DNA from: Chromatiaceae bacterium
Lineage (GTDB): Bacteria > Pseudomonadota > Gammaproteobacteria > Chromatiales > Chromatiaceae
Assembly: GCA_024235415.1 (NCBI GenBank)
Contig: JACKML010000001.1
Coordinates: 186,001 to 250,000 of the forward strand
Length of the DNA stretch: 64,000 nt
Direction: 5' to 3'
Shown here piece after piece: positions 52,971-61,563 of this stretch. The notes beneath the pieces are model-generated. The model was not told the DNA's origin. It searched no databases and saw nothing but the letters and a program-made list of their open reading frames with translations. Within the stretch, counting starts at the first letter, position 1. The number at the start of each line of letters is the position of its first letter. Made by a program: the position numbers and the translations under genes.

Positions 52971-55900
52971 TCACGTCGATGCATGCCGCGCCGCGGATCT
53001 GTCTTTCGCCATCAGCATGTACAAGGACGGCACGACGAACAGCGTGAACAAGGTGCCGATCGCCATCCCGCCGACCAGAACCAGGCCGATCGAGTTCCTT
53101 GCCGCGGCACCAGCGCCAGTGACCAGCACCAGCGGGAAGTGACCGGCAATGGTGGCGACGCTCGTCATCAACACCGGGCGCAGACGGATCATCGCCGCGT
53201 TGCGCACGGCATCGAGCTTGTCCTCGCCCTGCTCCTGCAGCTTGTTTGCAAACTCGACGATCAGGATGCCGTTCTTCGCAATCAGACCGACCAGAGTGAC
53301 CAACCCGACCTGGGCATAGATATTCATGGTCGTCGTCCAGCCGTTGGTCCAGTAAGGCATGTTCGGATCAGGTATCTTCAACACCGTGAAGATCAGCGCG
53401 CCGAACATCGCCAGCGGCACCGAACCGGCGAGGATCACGAAGGGGTCGCGAAAGGAATTGAACTGCACCGCAAGCACCAGAAATATCATCAGCACGGCGA
53501 GTGAGAACGCCGGCAGGAACTTGTTGCCCTCGGTGCGCAGCTGGCGCGATTCGCCCGTGTAGTCGACACCGTATCCGGGCGGCAGGATCTCCTGTGCCGC
53601 CTCCTCAAGGAATTTGAGTGCGTCATCAAGGGTGCGCGTACTGACGCCGGAAAGCTTCACGGCATTGAGCTGCTGAAAGCGGTTCAGGGAGCGGGCCACC
53701 ACCGAATGCTCGATGTGCGCCACCGAGGCCAGGGGCACCATCTGGCCATCCGGTCCGGTCACGTGGATGTCGACCAGCTGTTCGCTGTTGAGGCGATCGG
53801 CACGCCGAACCAGTGGAATCACCTTGTAGCTGCGCCCATCCATGTTGAACCGGTTGACGAAATCGCCACCGGTCGCGACCGCAAGGTCGGCGCCGACTTG
53901 GGACAGATTCAGGCCGAGGTCGGCCAGCTTGTCGCGGTCGAACACGATGGTCGCCTGCGGCTGGTCGATCTTCATGTCGATGGTCGGGGGGAACGCAAAC
54001 AGGCCGCTCGCGGTGGCCTTCTGTTGGAGGACCTGGGCGATTTCGAGCAGACGCTCGGCATCGGCAGTCGAGGTGATGACGAACTCCACCGGGAAATTGC
54101 TGCCTCCGGGCAGGGCCGGCGGAGTTGTGATGAACACCTGGATACCGGGGATCTTCGAGACCCTGGCCTGCACCTCGGGCAGGATCTCGGTCACGGTCCG
54201 GTTGCGCTCGGCCCAGGGCTTGACCACGACGCCGCTGAAACCGTCTGCACCCAGCGTCGCACCGACCGACGGTGGAAACAGAAGCTGGAACGTCAGCGCC
54301 GCCTCCGGCACGTCGAGCATGATCTTCTCAGCCGCCTCGGCATAGACAGCATTCTGGTCCGTGGTCGCATTGGCAGCGGTGTTGATGATCCCGAACAACA
54401 CACTCTGGTCTTCGGTCGGCGCCAGTTCCTTCGGTGAGAACGTGAACATGGGTACGGTGCACAGACTCACGATGACCCACACCAGATAGACCGCCGGCCT
54501 GGCGCCGAGTGTCGAGCCGAGCGCGCGGCCATAGGCCTCGCTCAAGCGATCGAAACGGTGATTCAGCCAGCCGGACAGACCGCGCTCCTCGTCCTGGGCA
54601 CTGCGCAGCAGTTTGCCGGCCATGGTCGGTGACAACGTCAACGCGACAACGCCGGATATCGCGACCGCGCCGGCCAGGGTAAACGCGAACTCGCGGAACA
54701 GCGCCCCGGTCAATCCGCCCTGCAGGCCGATCGGGATGTATACGGCGACCAAGGTCAACGTCATCGCAACTACCGGCGCCAACAGCTCGCGCGCACCAAG
54801 CATCGCAGCCTCACGCGGGCTGCGTCCCTCGCGCAGGTGGCGTTCGACGTTCTCGACCACCACGATGGCATCGTCGACGACCAGACCGACCGACAGCACG
54901 ATGGCCAGCAGCGTAAGCAGGTTCAGGGTGAAGCCGAACACCTGCATCAGAAAGATGCCGCCGATCAGCGACACCGGTATGGCCATGACCGGCACCAGCA
55001 CCGAGCGTACCGAACCCAGAAACAGGAAGATCACGATGACGACGATCAGCAGCGTATCGGCGAGCGTCCCGGTCACCTCGTGGATCGCATTGCTGACATA
55101 CTCCGACGCATCGTAGCCGATGCTGGCGTCGAGGCCGGCCGGCATCTCCTGCTTGAGCTTGTCCAGTTCAACGCGCACGCCACCGATAACGTCGATGATG
55201 TTGGCGTTAGGCTGCGGAAACACCCCCGCGAACACAGCGGTCTGTCCGGAGTAACGCACCAGGGTGTCATAGTCCTCGGCACCCAGCTCCACATCGGCAA
55301 TGTCCTCCAGCCGGACGATCGTGTCGTCTTTCTGGTAGATGACCAGTCGCCGAAAGTCGGCTGGGCTGTGCATATCGGTGTTGGCCGCGAGATAGGTCTG
55401 CACCAGCGCGCCCTTGGTGGCGCCGATCGCGGCCAGGTAGTTGTTGGAGGCCAGCGCCGCCCTGACCTGCGCCGGACTGATACGCATGGCGGCCATGCGG
55501 TCGGGCTTCAGCCAGACGCGCATCGCGAAGGTGCGCGCACCGAAGATCTCGATCCGCTGCACGCCGGCAACCGCGGACAGGCGCGGCTGTACCACCCGCG
55601 TCAGGTAATCGGTGATCTGCTCTGGCGACAGGATCTCTGACCAGAAGCTCAGATAGGCCGCGGCAAATTCCGAATCCGCCGACTGCACGCTGATTGCCGG
55701 CACCTGTGCCTCGACAGGAAGATCATTGCGTACCTGGTCGACCTTGGACGAGATGTCGGCGAGCGCCTTTGTCGAATCGTAGTTGAGCTTGAGCCGCGCA
55801 GTGATCAGTGAAATGCCCTGCAGGCTCTTCGATTCCACATAGTCGATACCCTCCGCTGCTGCGATTGCCCGCTCGAGCGGCGTCGTGATAAAGCCGCGCA

Positions 55901-56078
55901 CCAGTTCGGCGCTGGCCCCGACATACGCGGTCGTGATCTGCACCGAGGCATTCTCGCTGAGCGGATACTGGCGCACGCTCAACGAATGCCACGCGCTCAA
56001 GCCGGCGATGACGATCAGCAGGTTGAGGACGATCGCCAGTACCGGACGGCGGATGAAGAGATCAGTGATGCTGTCCAT
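52971..56078 (-). CDS. RND efflux transporter, HAE1-like inner-membrane subunit
   Basis: About 1,035 residues from the ATG at 56078 (ATG at 56114 possible). The 12-helix RND layout with two large periplasmic loops is clear. The proton-relay Asp pair is in SVGLVVDDAIVVVENVERH and the Lys in LIAKNGILIVEFANK. Conserved start 'FIRRPVLAIVLNLLIVIAGL'. It exports a hydrophobic or amphipathic compound by proton antiport with the MFP encoded just upstream. No outer-membrane TolC-type gene is adjacent. Confidence 0.93.
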   Translation of the reverse strand: MDSITDLFIRRPVLAIVLNLLIVIAGLSAWHSLSVRQYPLSENASVQITTAYVGASAELVRGFITTPLERAIAAAEGIDYVESKSLQGISLITARLKLNYDSTKALADISSKVDQVRNDLPVEAQVPAISVQSADSEFAAAYLSFWSEILSPEQITDYLTRVVQPRLSAVAGVQRIEIFGARTFAMRVWLKPDRMAAMRISPAQVRAALASNNYLAAIGATKGALVQTYLAANTDMHSPADFRRLVIYQKDDTIVRLEDIADVELGAEDYDTLVRYSGQTAVFAGVFPQPNANIIDVIGGVRVELDKLKQEMPAGLDASIGYDASEYVSNAIHEVTGTLADTLLIVVIVIFLFLGSVRSVLVPVMAIPVSLIGGIFLMQVFGFTLNLLTLLAIVLSVGLVVDDAIVVVENVERHLREGRSPREAAMLGARELLAPVVAMTLTLVAVYIPIGLQGGLTGALFREFAFTLAGAVAISGVVALTLSPTMAGKLLRSAQDEERGLSGWLNHRFDRLSEAYGRALGSTLGARPAVYLVWVIVSLCTVPMFTFSPKELAPTEDQSVLFGIINTAANATTDQNAVYAEAAEKIMLDVPEAALTFQLLFPPSVGATLGADGFSGVVVKPWAERNRTVTEILPEVQARVSKIPGIQVFITTPPALPGGSNFPVEFVITSTADAERLLEIAQVLQQKATASGLFAFPPTIDMKIDQPQATIVFDRDKLADLGLNLSQVGADLAVATGGDFVNRFNMDGRSYKVIPLVRRADRLNSEQLVDIHVTGPDGQMVPLASVAHIEHSVVARSLNRFQQLNAVKLSGVSTRTLDDALKFLEEAAQEILPPGYGVDYTGESRQLRTEGNKFLPAFSLAVLMIFLVLAVQFNSFRDPFVILAGSVPLAMFGALIFTVLKIPDPNMPYWTNGWTTTMNIYAQVGLVTLVGLIAKNGILIVEFANKLQEQGEDKLDAVRNAAMIRLRPVLMTSVATIAGHFPLVLVTGAGAAARNSIGLVLVGGMAIGTLFTLFVVPSLYMLMAKDRSAARHAST

Positions 56079-56088
56079 GAGGTCGGTA

Positions 56089-57219
56089 TCAGGAATCGCC
56101 GGGCCGGGGTTCAAGACTGGCCTTGGGTGCCAACGCGTTGTCGATCACCACCTGGATGCCGCTGCGCAGTTTGAAAACACCACTGGTGACCACGGTCTCG
56201 CCGTCCTTGAGACCGTCCGTAACATCGACAAAGTCACCACGTGCCTGTCCCAGGCGGACGAACTGCTGCCGCAGCACCTGCTCCGCCTCCCCCGACTTCT
56301 CATTCTTCTGCTGCTCGACCACGAACACCGAGTCGCCGAACGTCGCGTACAGCACCGCAGTCGCCGGCACAGGCAACACCCGCTGCATATCGGGCAGCAC
56401 CACCTCGATGTTGGCGAACATGCCAGTGTGCAGACGTTCGCCCGGATTCGCGACCAGGGCCCGCACCCTCACGTTGCGCGTTGCCGCATCCACTTCAGGA
56501 CTGACTGCAACGATCTCACCGTGAAACGTCTCCCCCGGTGCCGCATCGGTGGTTACGCGAACCGCCATGCCATCGCGCAGCCGGGCGAGCTGTCGTTGCG
56601 GGATGGAGAAATCCACGTGAACCGGATCGAGTGTATGCAATGCGACGATAGGGTCGCCTTCGCTGAGAATCTGCCCGAGGTTGACCAGGCGCAGCCCCAG
56701 GCGACCGGCGAAAGGCGCGCGTACCGATTTCTTCGCGATCAGTGCGCGTATCACACCCACCTGGGCGACCGTTTCCTTGACCTGGGCCTCGGCCCGGTCG
56801 ACCGTATCGTCGGACGCGAGATCCCGTTTTCCGAGTTTGCGCACACGTGCGAGGTCCGCCTGCGCAAGGGCAGCGGCAGCCTCGGCCGACGCCAGCTGGG
56901 CATCCTCACTGGCGGTGTCGAGCTGCAGCAGCACGTCTCCGGCAGCGACCACCGCGCCCGATTCAAAAGCAATCCGGCTCACCCTGCCACCGACCTCGGC
57001 ACTGACCGTGACCCCCTGCACCGCCGATACCGTCGCCGTGGTGGCGATCACCTGCTCCCACTGTTCACCGGAGACGGTCAACGCGGTGACCGTCTCCGGT
57101 GGCAGCGCCATATTGGCCGCTGCTTCACCCATTGCCGTGAACTGCCCGAGCTTGGCATAGACAATGGCGCCGACCACCAGGGCCACAACAACGAGCGCAA
57201 AAAACAGCTTCTTCAACAT
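56089..57219 (-). CDS. RND periplasmic adaptor (membrane fusion protein)
   Basis: 376 residues from the ATG at 57219 (ATG at 57243 possible). One N-terminal anchor helix, a barrel-sandwich segment (GGRVSRIAFESGAVVAAGDV), a helical hairpin (about 90-160, LASAEAAAALAQADLARVRK) and C-terminal beta domains. It links the RND pump to an outer-membrane channel. The stop is 10 bp before the pump's start, so the two are co-transcribed. Confidence 0.92.
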   Translation of the reverse strand: MLKKLFFALVVVALVVGAIVYAKLGQFTAMGEAAANMALPPETVTALTVSGEQWEQVIATTATVSAVQGVTVSAEVGGRVSRIAFESGAVVAAGDVLLQLDTASEDAQLASAEAAAALAQADLARVRKLGKRDLASDDTVDRAEAQVKETVAQVGVIRALIAKKSVRAPFAGRLGLRLVNLGQILSEGDPIVALHTLDPVHVDFSIPQRQLARLRDGMAVRVTTDAAPGETFHGEIVAVSPEVDAATRNVRVRALVANPGERLHTGMFANIEVVLPDMQRVLPVPATAVLYATFGDSVFVVEQQKNEKSGEAEQVLRQQFVRLGQARGDFVDVTDGLKDGETVVTSGVFKLRSGIQVVIDNALAPKASLEPRPGDS

Positions 57220-57804
57220 GAAGTATCCAACGAACAGTCGCATAACGATGACGGGGCGAATCGCCAGCGGTGACGGTCTTGCACACTCATGACAATCGCA
57301 CAGTCACGATGGAAACCAACCAGCCCCTCGCACGGATTGTACCTCCTTGCGCGAGCGGCTTTGTGACAGCGTACTGTGCAGACGGTCCGGGTGCTGAATA
57401 ACCGCATCATCCATCGGGGTATCACACACGGATTGACCGGAATGCCAGCAACCCTTTGCGCTCGATGCTGACCTCCACCATATCGTGCCGGTGCCAGGTG
57501 GATATTGACGGGTTCCTCCAACCGCTATTGACTCGCAGCCTTTCACTCGATTTCGGCCAGAAGATGATGCGATGACGGGTCGCCGTTCCCCCGTACCGAC
57601 GCTGGCGTGCCGATTTCCCTTCTCTGCAGCGGCCCGCGTCTTTGGACCATTCGGCGCCTTACCGGGCGGCGGCACCTTCGGTAGTAAATCGGCACATGGT
57701 GAAGGCTTCTGGCTTTGCAATTCCGGGGGAAATTCGAATCTGCGCCGGAGACGACCTGGATCAGGCACGCGTGTGGATTTCCGCGCCCGCCATCCCGCGG
57801 CTCC
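57220..57804. other. Gene-poor region upstream of RND operon
   Basis: 585 bp with no frame I can support. It should contain the RND operon promoter but no clear elements were seen. Minus-strand frames here are Cys/Trp/Arg-rich and look like chance. Confidence 0.4.
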
Positions 57805-58056
57805 CTGGAATTCGAGCTGCTGAAAGATGAGCGTGTACTGATGCGGGAGCCAAAGGATGAATTTAAAGTGGGCGATTTCGAACGGGGCACCGCCGAAATC
57901 GCCCCCTTTATCGATCGCGCAGGTGGTCTGGCAAGACTAACGATCGTCGCCGAGGAGGCTCCCGGGTGGGATGACTTCGCGGTTGTTCTAGGCCACTGCC
58001 GTGTTGTTCGTGCACATCACGGCAAAGCCTGCCGAGTTGCCTTGGTGACCAGCAGC
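57805..58056 (+). pseudogene. Remnant of a SpoIIAA-like (DUF3478-type STAS) protein
   Basis: An 84-codon open stretch reads LEFELLKDERVLMREPKDEF, then DFERGTAEIAPFIDRAGGLA and APGWDDFAVVLGHCRVVRAH and ends near VALVTSS, matching the order of a SpoIIAA-like protein. No ATG or GTG stands at the expected N-terminus, and the usual C-terminal third (after the 'VTSS' strand) is missing: the sequence runs into unrelated codons and then into the convergent SHOCT gene. The best reading is a truncated gene copy. Confidence 0.5.
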
Positions 58057-58096
58057 CGGGAGCCAGGTAGAAGACGCGAAGCCCTGAATGGCGAGC

Positions 58097-58303
58097 CTAT
58101 CGGTACTTGTCGAGGATCTGTTCCTTGGCCCTGTTGTATTCCTTCTCGGTGATGATCCCCTGCTTGTAGCTTTGTTCGAGATCCATCAACTCCTGCCCCA
58201 TCGTGGTCGTCGATGCCTGCATCGTCGTCCCGCCGCCACAGGCCGCGAGCCCGAGAGACAGGACCAGCGCCATAGCCGGCAAAAGAATCGATCGAGTTTT
58301 CAT
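58097..58303 (-). CDS. SHOCT-domain lipoprotein
   Basis: 68 residues. Signal peptide with lipobox LAAC (Cys at 22), then a short spacer and a SHOCT motif (LEQSYKQGIITEKEYNRAKE, ending QILDKYR). SHOCT is a small helical oligomerisation or nucleic-acid-binding module often at protein ends; here it is nearly the whole mature protein. It is convergent with the SpoIIAA-like remnant. Confidence 0.85.
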   Translation of the reverse strand: MKTRSILLPAMALVLSLGLAACGGGTTMQASTTTMGQELMDLEQSYKQGIITEKEYNRAKEQILDKYR

Positions 58304-58779
58304 TTATTGTTTCTCCACTGTTATCGTGCTCACCGGGTAGCGAGCAAAAAAGGTTCAATCCAGCTGTCGTCGTTACACGACAGACGCTCCAACGATCGCT
58401 CGGACAGCCTGGGTATGAGCACATCCTTCGGTCAAAATGTTTCCAATCTGGGCTACGACCGCATATTGCCGAAGCACCCGACCTCGTCGACGACTGCGGA
58501 GTTGCGATTCGGCCCTACATGGGCATGCATATTGCCGAGTATGCGCAACCTTGTATCTGACTTTAGAAGGGGGGGCTGGCACCTTGACAAGCCCCTTTGC
58601 GGATAGCGAGTTCATGGATCGCCCCGGTAACGACGGCAATACCACGGTTCCCGGTGTCCAAAAACATGGAGCTGTCGACGAGCTGGCGCCCGCCGACCCA
58701 ATACGCGCCCCCGGAGGTTTTTCCCCAGCGGGGCTTGGTGTAGATTGCCGCACCTCACTCGATCCGGAGATACCCAACC
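58304..58779. other. Intergenic region upstream of tex and the SHOCT gene
   Basis: 476 bp with no gene I can support. On the plus strand a GGGGCT/AGCCCC hairpin with a 12-nt loop (58572-58595) is followed by TTT, a weak terminator-like feature with no gene upstream on that strand. GGAGA near 58769 is the ribosome site for tex. Confidence 0.4.
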
Positions 58780-61080
58780 GTGTTGCCGCCAATTGCCGAA
58801 CGCATCGCCACAGAAATCGCCGCGACGACGCAACAGGTGGAGGCAGCGGTTGGCCTGCTGGACGGCGGCTCGACCGTGCCGTTTATCGCCCGCTACCGTA
58901 AAGAAGCGACAGGTGGGCTGGACGATTCGCAGCTGCGTACGCTGGAGGAGCGGCTGGTCTACCTGCGTGAACTGGAAGAGCGGCGGACCACAGTGCTCAA
59001 CAGCATCGATGAGCAAGGCAAACTCACCCCGGAATTGAAGCTGGCGGTGCTGGGGGCTGACACGAAGACCCGGCTCGAGGACATCTACCTGCCATACAAA
59101 CCCAAACGCCGCACCAAGGCGCAGATCGCCCGCGAGGCGGGGATAGCACCTTTGGCGGAGCTGATCCTGAAAGATCCCACGCATGATCCCGAGCAACTGG
59201 CCATGGACTACCTGAACGAAGAGGCCGGCTTCGCCGATGCCCGGTCCGTGCTCGAGGGCGCGCGGCAGATCCTCATGGAGGATTGGGCGGAGGACGCGGA
59301 ACTCAGCGGTACCGTGCGCGAGTGGTTGTGGGACAACGCACAGCTGAAGAGCAGCGTGCTCACCGGCAAGGAGCAGGAAGGTGCGAAATTCGCTGACTAC
59401 TTCGACTTCAGCCAGCCGATCAAGGCCATCCCTTCGCACCGTGCCCTTGCCCTGTTCCGCGCACGCAACGAGGGTATTGTCTTTCTGGAGTTGGTGATTG
59501 CGGACGACGAGGTAGGCAAGAGCGTCCCCGAACGAATGATCGCTCGGCGCTTTGATGTCTGCGATGAGGGGCGCGCCGCCGATGCCTGGCTGCGCGACTG
59601 TGTGCGCCTGACCTGGCGGGTAAGGCTCCTGACCCGCCTGGACGCCGAACTCAAGAGCCGTTTGCGTGAAACCGCGGAAACCGAGTCCATCAAGGTCTTT
59701 GCCGCCAACCTGCATGACCTGCTGCTTGCAGCACCTGCCGGACCGCGCATCACCCTCGGCCTCGACCCCGGCCTGCGCACCGGAGTCAAAGTTGCTGTGG
59801 TAGACGCAACGGGCAAGGTTGTGGCCACCGACACGATCTACCCGCATCCGCCGCGCAAGGACTGGGACCCGTCCATCGCCACGCTGGCGAATCTTGCTCG
59901 CAAGTATCAGGTCACCCTGGTCGCAATCGGCAACGGTACCGCCTCTCGCGAGACGGACCGGCTGGCCGCCGAGTTGATCAAGCGTCATCCGGCACTCAAG
60001 CTCAACAAGGTCATGGTGAGCGAAGCCGGTGCCTCGGTGTATTCCGCGTCCGCGCTTGCCTCCAGCGAGCTGCCGGAACTGGACGTCTCGTTGCGCGGTG
60101 CGGTGTCCATTGCCCGGCGGCTGCAGGACCCCCTGGCCGAGCTGGTCAAGATCGACCCCAAGGCAATCGGCGTCGGGCAATACCAGCACGACGTCAGCCA
60201 GTTCCAGCTCGCACGATCGCTCGACAACGTGGTGGAAGACTGCGTGAACGCCGTCGGTGTGGACGTCAACACCGCCTCACCGGCACTGCTGTCGCGCGTC
60301 GCCGGCCTGTCCGGCACGGTCGCCGAGAACATCGTTCAGTTCCGTGACGAGCACGGCGCATTCGCAGATCGTCAGCAACTCAAGAAGGTGCCGCGACTCG
60401 GTGAGAAGACCTACGAGCAGGCCGCCGGGTTTCTCCGCGTGATGGGTGGCAGCACGCCACTGGACGCCTCTGCGGTGCATCCGGAGGCCTACCCGGTGGT
60501 TGAGCGCATCCTGAAGAAAAGCGGCCGCGACATCCGTCAGGTCATCGGTGACAGCGCGTTTCTGCGCACGCTCAAGGTGGTCGATTACACGGACGATCGG
60601 TTCGGTGCGCCCACCGTGCAGGACATCATCAGCGAACTGGAAAAGCCGGGCCGCGATCCACGTCCCGAATTCAAGACTGCCACCTTCCAGGAAGGCATCG
60701 AGAAGGTCTCTGACCTGAAGCCCGGCCTGGTATTGGAGGGGGTGGCAACCAACATCACCAACTTCGGCGTCTTCGTCGATATCGGCGTACATCAGGATGG
60801 CCTGGTCCATATCTCGGCGATGAGCGACAAGTTCATCAAGGATCCGCACGAGGTCGTTAAGACCGGCGATGTCGTCAAGGTCAAGGTGATGGAGGTCGAC
60901 CTCGCCCGCAACCGCATCAGCCTTTCGATGCGCCTGAGCGACGACCCGAGAAACAACGCCGCACCCGCAGGAAAACCACCGTCAGAGGGTCGGCGGCCCC
61001 AGGCAAAAGGTCACCCTGGTCGCGACCCCAAGCCACAGGGCGCGCTCGCTGCAGCCTTCGTCAAGGCCGGAAAGAAATGA
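58780..61080 (+). CDS. tex: RNA-binding transcription accessory protein Tex
   Basis: 766 residues, usual length. N-terminal helical domain (TTQQVEAAVGLLDGGSTVPF, 'YRKEATGGLDDSQLRTLEER'), a YqgF/RuvC-like domain (ITLGLDPGLRTGVKVAVVDA), helix-hairpin-helix repeats (SPALLSRVAGLSGTVAENIV), an S1 domain near 650-720 (GVATNITNFGVFVDIGVHQD) and a short basic tail. Starts with GTG after GGAGA. Tex binds nucleic acid and supports transcription; it is a single-gene unit here. Confidence 0.95.
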   Translation: MLPPIAERIATEIAATTQQVEAAVGLLDGGSTVPFIARYRKEATGGLDDSQLRTLEERLVYLRELEERRTTVLNSIDEQGKLTPELKLAVLGADTKTRLEDIYLPYKPKRRTKAQIAREAGIAPLAELILKDPTHDPEQLAMDYLNEEAGFADARSVLEGARQILMEDWAEDAELSGTVREWLWDNAQLKSSVLTGKEQEGAKFADYFDFSQPIKAIPSHRALALFRARNEGIVFLELVIADDEVGKSVPERMIARRFDVCDEGRAADAWLRDCVRLTWRVRLLTRLDAELKSRLRETAETESIKVFAANLHDLLLAAPAGPRITLGLDPGLRTGVKVAVVDATGKVVATDTIYPHPPRKDWDPSIATLANLARKYQVTLVAIGNGTASRETDRLAAELIKRHPALKLNKVMVSEAGASVYSASALASSELPELDVSLRGAVSIARRLQDPLAELVKIDPKAIGVGQYQHDVSQFQLARSLDNVVEDCVNAVGVDVNTASPALLSRVAGLSGTVAENIVQFRDEHGAFADRQQLKKVPRLGEKTYEQAAGFLRVMGGSTPLDASAVHPEAYPVVERILKKSGRDIRQVIGDSAFLRTLKVVDYTDDRFGAPTVQDIISELEKPGRDPRPEFKTATFQEGIEKVSDLKPGLVLEGVATNITNFGVFVDIGVHQDGLVHISAMSDKFIKDPHEVVKTGDVVKVKVMEVDLARNRISLSMRLSDDPRNNAAPAGKPPSEGRRPQAKGHPGRDPKPQGALAAAFVKAGKK

Positions 61081-61205
61081 GGCAATCACCAAATCGGAAT
61101 GGTGCAATCTAGGGTTCGGCAGGCCGCCCGTTCCCCCGTCGCTCGCATTTATCGCTGACTCGCAGGTGTGGCGGCCTTTCGCCGGATTGGCTTGGCACGC
61201 GGGAT

Positions 61206-61532
61206 TCATGTCTGGCGGGATGAACCTTCGATCTGATTTCCATTCAATATCGAGATCACAAACACTCCTCGCTCAACCCCGAACCGGCTGAAGACGGGCA
61301 ACAGGTGATACTGCATTCCGTCGGTCAGAACGTGGTAGCAGCGGCCCAGCCTTTTTCCCTCACCGAGCCAATTGCGACAGAACTGTCCTGTATCCGAACC
61401 GGATACGCTCCAGTGTCCGCTGGAGGTTTTCCCATCTTCCTGGTGAACGAGCCCGTTGTTGTCAGACCGATAGAACTCGGTCACCCGGAGGTGCGAGGCA
61501 TCCTCCATCAAGGTAACGGTTTTGCCGGCCAT
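61206..61532 (-). CDS. Hypothetical small protein downstream of Ig-like gene
   Basis: 108 residues from the ATG at 61532. Opening 'MAGKTVTLMEDASHLRVTEF' and later GHWSVSGSDTGQFCRNW and GRCYHVL with two Cys resemble small beta-barrel domains of the DUF995 type that begin with a G-K/N-T-V-T motif, but the match is weak. No signal peptide, although the frame stays open for 18 codons upstream without a canonical start. It lies 31 bp after the large Ig-like gene on the same strand. Confidence 0.5.
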   Translation of the reverse strand: MAGKTVTLMEDASHLRVTEFYRSDNNGLVHQEDGKTSSGHWSVSGSDTGQFCRNWLGEGKRLGRCYHVLTDGMQYHLLPVFSRFGVERGVFVISILNGNQIEGSSRQT

Positions 61533-61563
61533 GAGGTTGCGAATCGCTGCCGAGTCCAGACGC

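Noticed and set aside
57304..57768. 154-codon minus-strand frame upstream of the RND operon
   Set aside because: Low-complexity Arg/Gly/Pro/Ser composition; overlaps the region of the SpoIIAA-like remnant and has no ribosome site.
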